45,290 nucleotides of DNA from Puniceicoccales bacterium (GTDB lineage Bacteria > Verrucomicrobiota > Verrucomicrobiia > Opitutales > JAIRKQ01): contig JAIRON010000010.1 in the NCBI GenBank assembly GCA_031257495.1, positions 1-45,290 on the forward strand, in the 5' to 3' direction. This document shows, piece by piece, positions 44,488 through 45,290 of this stretch. Below the pieces are notes generated by a model. It ran no database searches, was not told where the DNA came from, and saw only the letters and a program-made list of their open reading frames with translations. The position numbers and the translations under genes were made by a program. The first letter of the stretch is position 1; every line of letters starts with the position of its first letter.

Positions 44488-45290
44488 ATGAAAAGGTCGC
44501 ATAGATGTAACGAGCTGAACATTTCCCATGTTGGACAAAGCGTTCGCCTAATTGGATGGGTGCAATCCATTCGTGACCATGGAGGCTTACTTTTTGTAGA
44601 TTTACGCGATCGCGGAGGAATAACGCAGATTGTTTTTGATCCGAAGCTGGAAAAGTTTCGCAGCGTGCATTTACTGCGGGACGAATCTGTCATTGAGATA
44701 CGTGGAACCGTTGCCGAGCGCCCCGTTGAAACAATAAATAATCGCCTAGCCACTGGACAGATTGAAGTACTCGCCGAGGAATTGATCGTTCACAATGTAT
44801 GCGACCCGCTGCCGTTCCCGATGGAAGATTCTAAGGCTGAACAAGTTGGCGAAGATTTGCGACTGACTTACCGCTACCTCGATTTGCGTAGAAAAAGGAA
44901 CTACCAGCATTTACTTTTGCGCCACATTGCCGCCCGTACTGCCCGCAATTATCTCGATGAAAATGGTTTCTTGGAAATCGAATTGCCCTATTTGTTTAAG
45001 ACCACACCGGAAGGAGCTCGGGAATTTTTGGTTCCGAGTCGCTTGAACCCCGGTTCGGCGTACGCTTTGGCGCAGTCTCCACAGCAGTACAAACAGATGC
45101 TCATGGTCGCGGGGGTTGAGCGCTACTATTCCCTGGCTCGCTGCTTTAGGGACGAAGATTTGCGCGCTGATCGCCAGCCGGAATTTACCCAGATCGATTT
45201 GGAAATGTCTTTTATCGATCGAGAGGATATTTACGCTTTGATTGAGGGAATGTTAGCCCGCGTTTGGAAAAATACTTTAAACATCGATTT
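44488..45290 (+). CDS. aspS: aspartyl-tRNA synthetase, 3' end outside window
   Basis: 267 codons visible of the roughly 590 expected; frame open at the last base. Start ATG 44488 with AAGG seven bases upstream. N-terminal OB-fold anticodon domain (VRLIGWVQSIRDHGGLLFVDL), then catalytic domain with DLRLTYRYLDLRR, motif 2 region ARCFRDEDLRADRQPEFTQIDLEMSF and SPQQYKQMLMVAG. Bacterial type. The His in RDHGG, where strictly Asp-tRNA-specific enzymes often have Leu, hints at a non-discriminating enzyme that also makes Asp-tRNA-Asn for later amidation, but that needs the gatCAB and asnS status to confirm. Confidence 0.95.
   Translation, partial: MKRSHRCNELNISHVGQSVRLIGWVQSIRDHGGLLFVDLRDRGGITQIVFDPKLEKFRSVHLLRDESVIEIRGTVAERPVETINNRLATGQIEVLAEELIVHNVCDPLPFPMEDSKAEQVGEDLRLTYRYLDLRRKRNYQHLLLRHIAARTARNYLDENGFLEIELPYLFKTTPEGAREFLVPSRLNPGSAYALAQSPQQYKQMLMVAGVERYYSLARCFRDEDLRADRQPEFTQIDLEMSFIDREDIYALIEGMLARVWKNTLNID

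Overview
The window reads as a chromosomal stretch of a PVC-superphylum bacterium, most likely a verrucomicrobiote of the Opitutales/Puniceicoccales kind. Three items point there: a 49-residue small basic protein of the Chlamydia/Verrucomicrobia/Planctomycetes type (19047-19196), a large pseudopilin resembling the verrucomicrobial 'Verru_Chthon cassette protein A' family (19970-22756), and a secretin resembling the Amuc_1098 type IV pilus proteins (33115-35145). The gene set is Gram-negative (MurA, DgkA, lipoprotein, secretin). Pseudogenes, a HAAAP-type aromatic amino-acid permease, a dicarboxylate/amino-acid symporter and several membrane proteins with polar low-complexity tails make a host-associated life plausible, but that is inference. 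Taxonomy is read from family resemblance only.

Layout. 1-12.4 kb: end of a GH13 alpha-glucan debranching enzyme, RNase D-like nuclease, peptide deformylase, tandem UspA protein, family-4 uracil-DNA glycosylase, an unknown bilobed membrane protein, a Prc/Tsp-type protease, Dxs, a methyltransferase and an aromatic amino-acid permease. 12.6-14.5 kb: a decayed gene related to the repeat protein at 29.9 kb, then tmRNA on the minus strand. 14.6-18.6 kb: a receiver-like stub, a charged Cys-rich protein coupled to MurA, and the convergent rpmI-rplT-pheS cluster. 18.6-20 kb: an AT-rich gap, the small basic protein and a LysM lipoprotein. 20-26.5 kb, minus strand: large pseudopilin, then dnaX-xer-histidine kinase with overlapping ends, then dgkA divergent from an LtaS/OpgB-like transferase. 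28.5-35.1 kb: GspF/PilC, a seven-repeat alpha-solenoid protein, SRP RNA, a transglutaminase-like pseudogene and the secretin. 35.3-45.3 kb: DAACS symporter, nitroreductase, rpsB-tsf, an OmpR-type regulator, an unknown glycine-zipper protein, grpE-dnaJ-hexapeptide protein with overlapping ends, a VC0807-like membrane protein and the start of aspS.

How genes work together. GspF, the secretin and the large pseudopilin look like parts of one type IV pilus/type II-like machine scattered over 15 kb; no ATPase or prepilin peptidase is visible here. The divergent dgkA/LtaS-like pair suggests production and recycling of diacylglycerol. tmRNA, SRP RNA, def, prc, grpE and dnaJ make the window rich in protein quality-control and targeting functions. 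The least explained material is the helical-repeat protein at 29886-31697 with its broken relative at 12636-13831, and the two Inc-like membrane proteins at 5443-6075 and 40244-40774.
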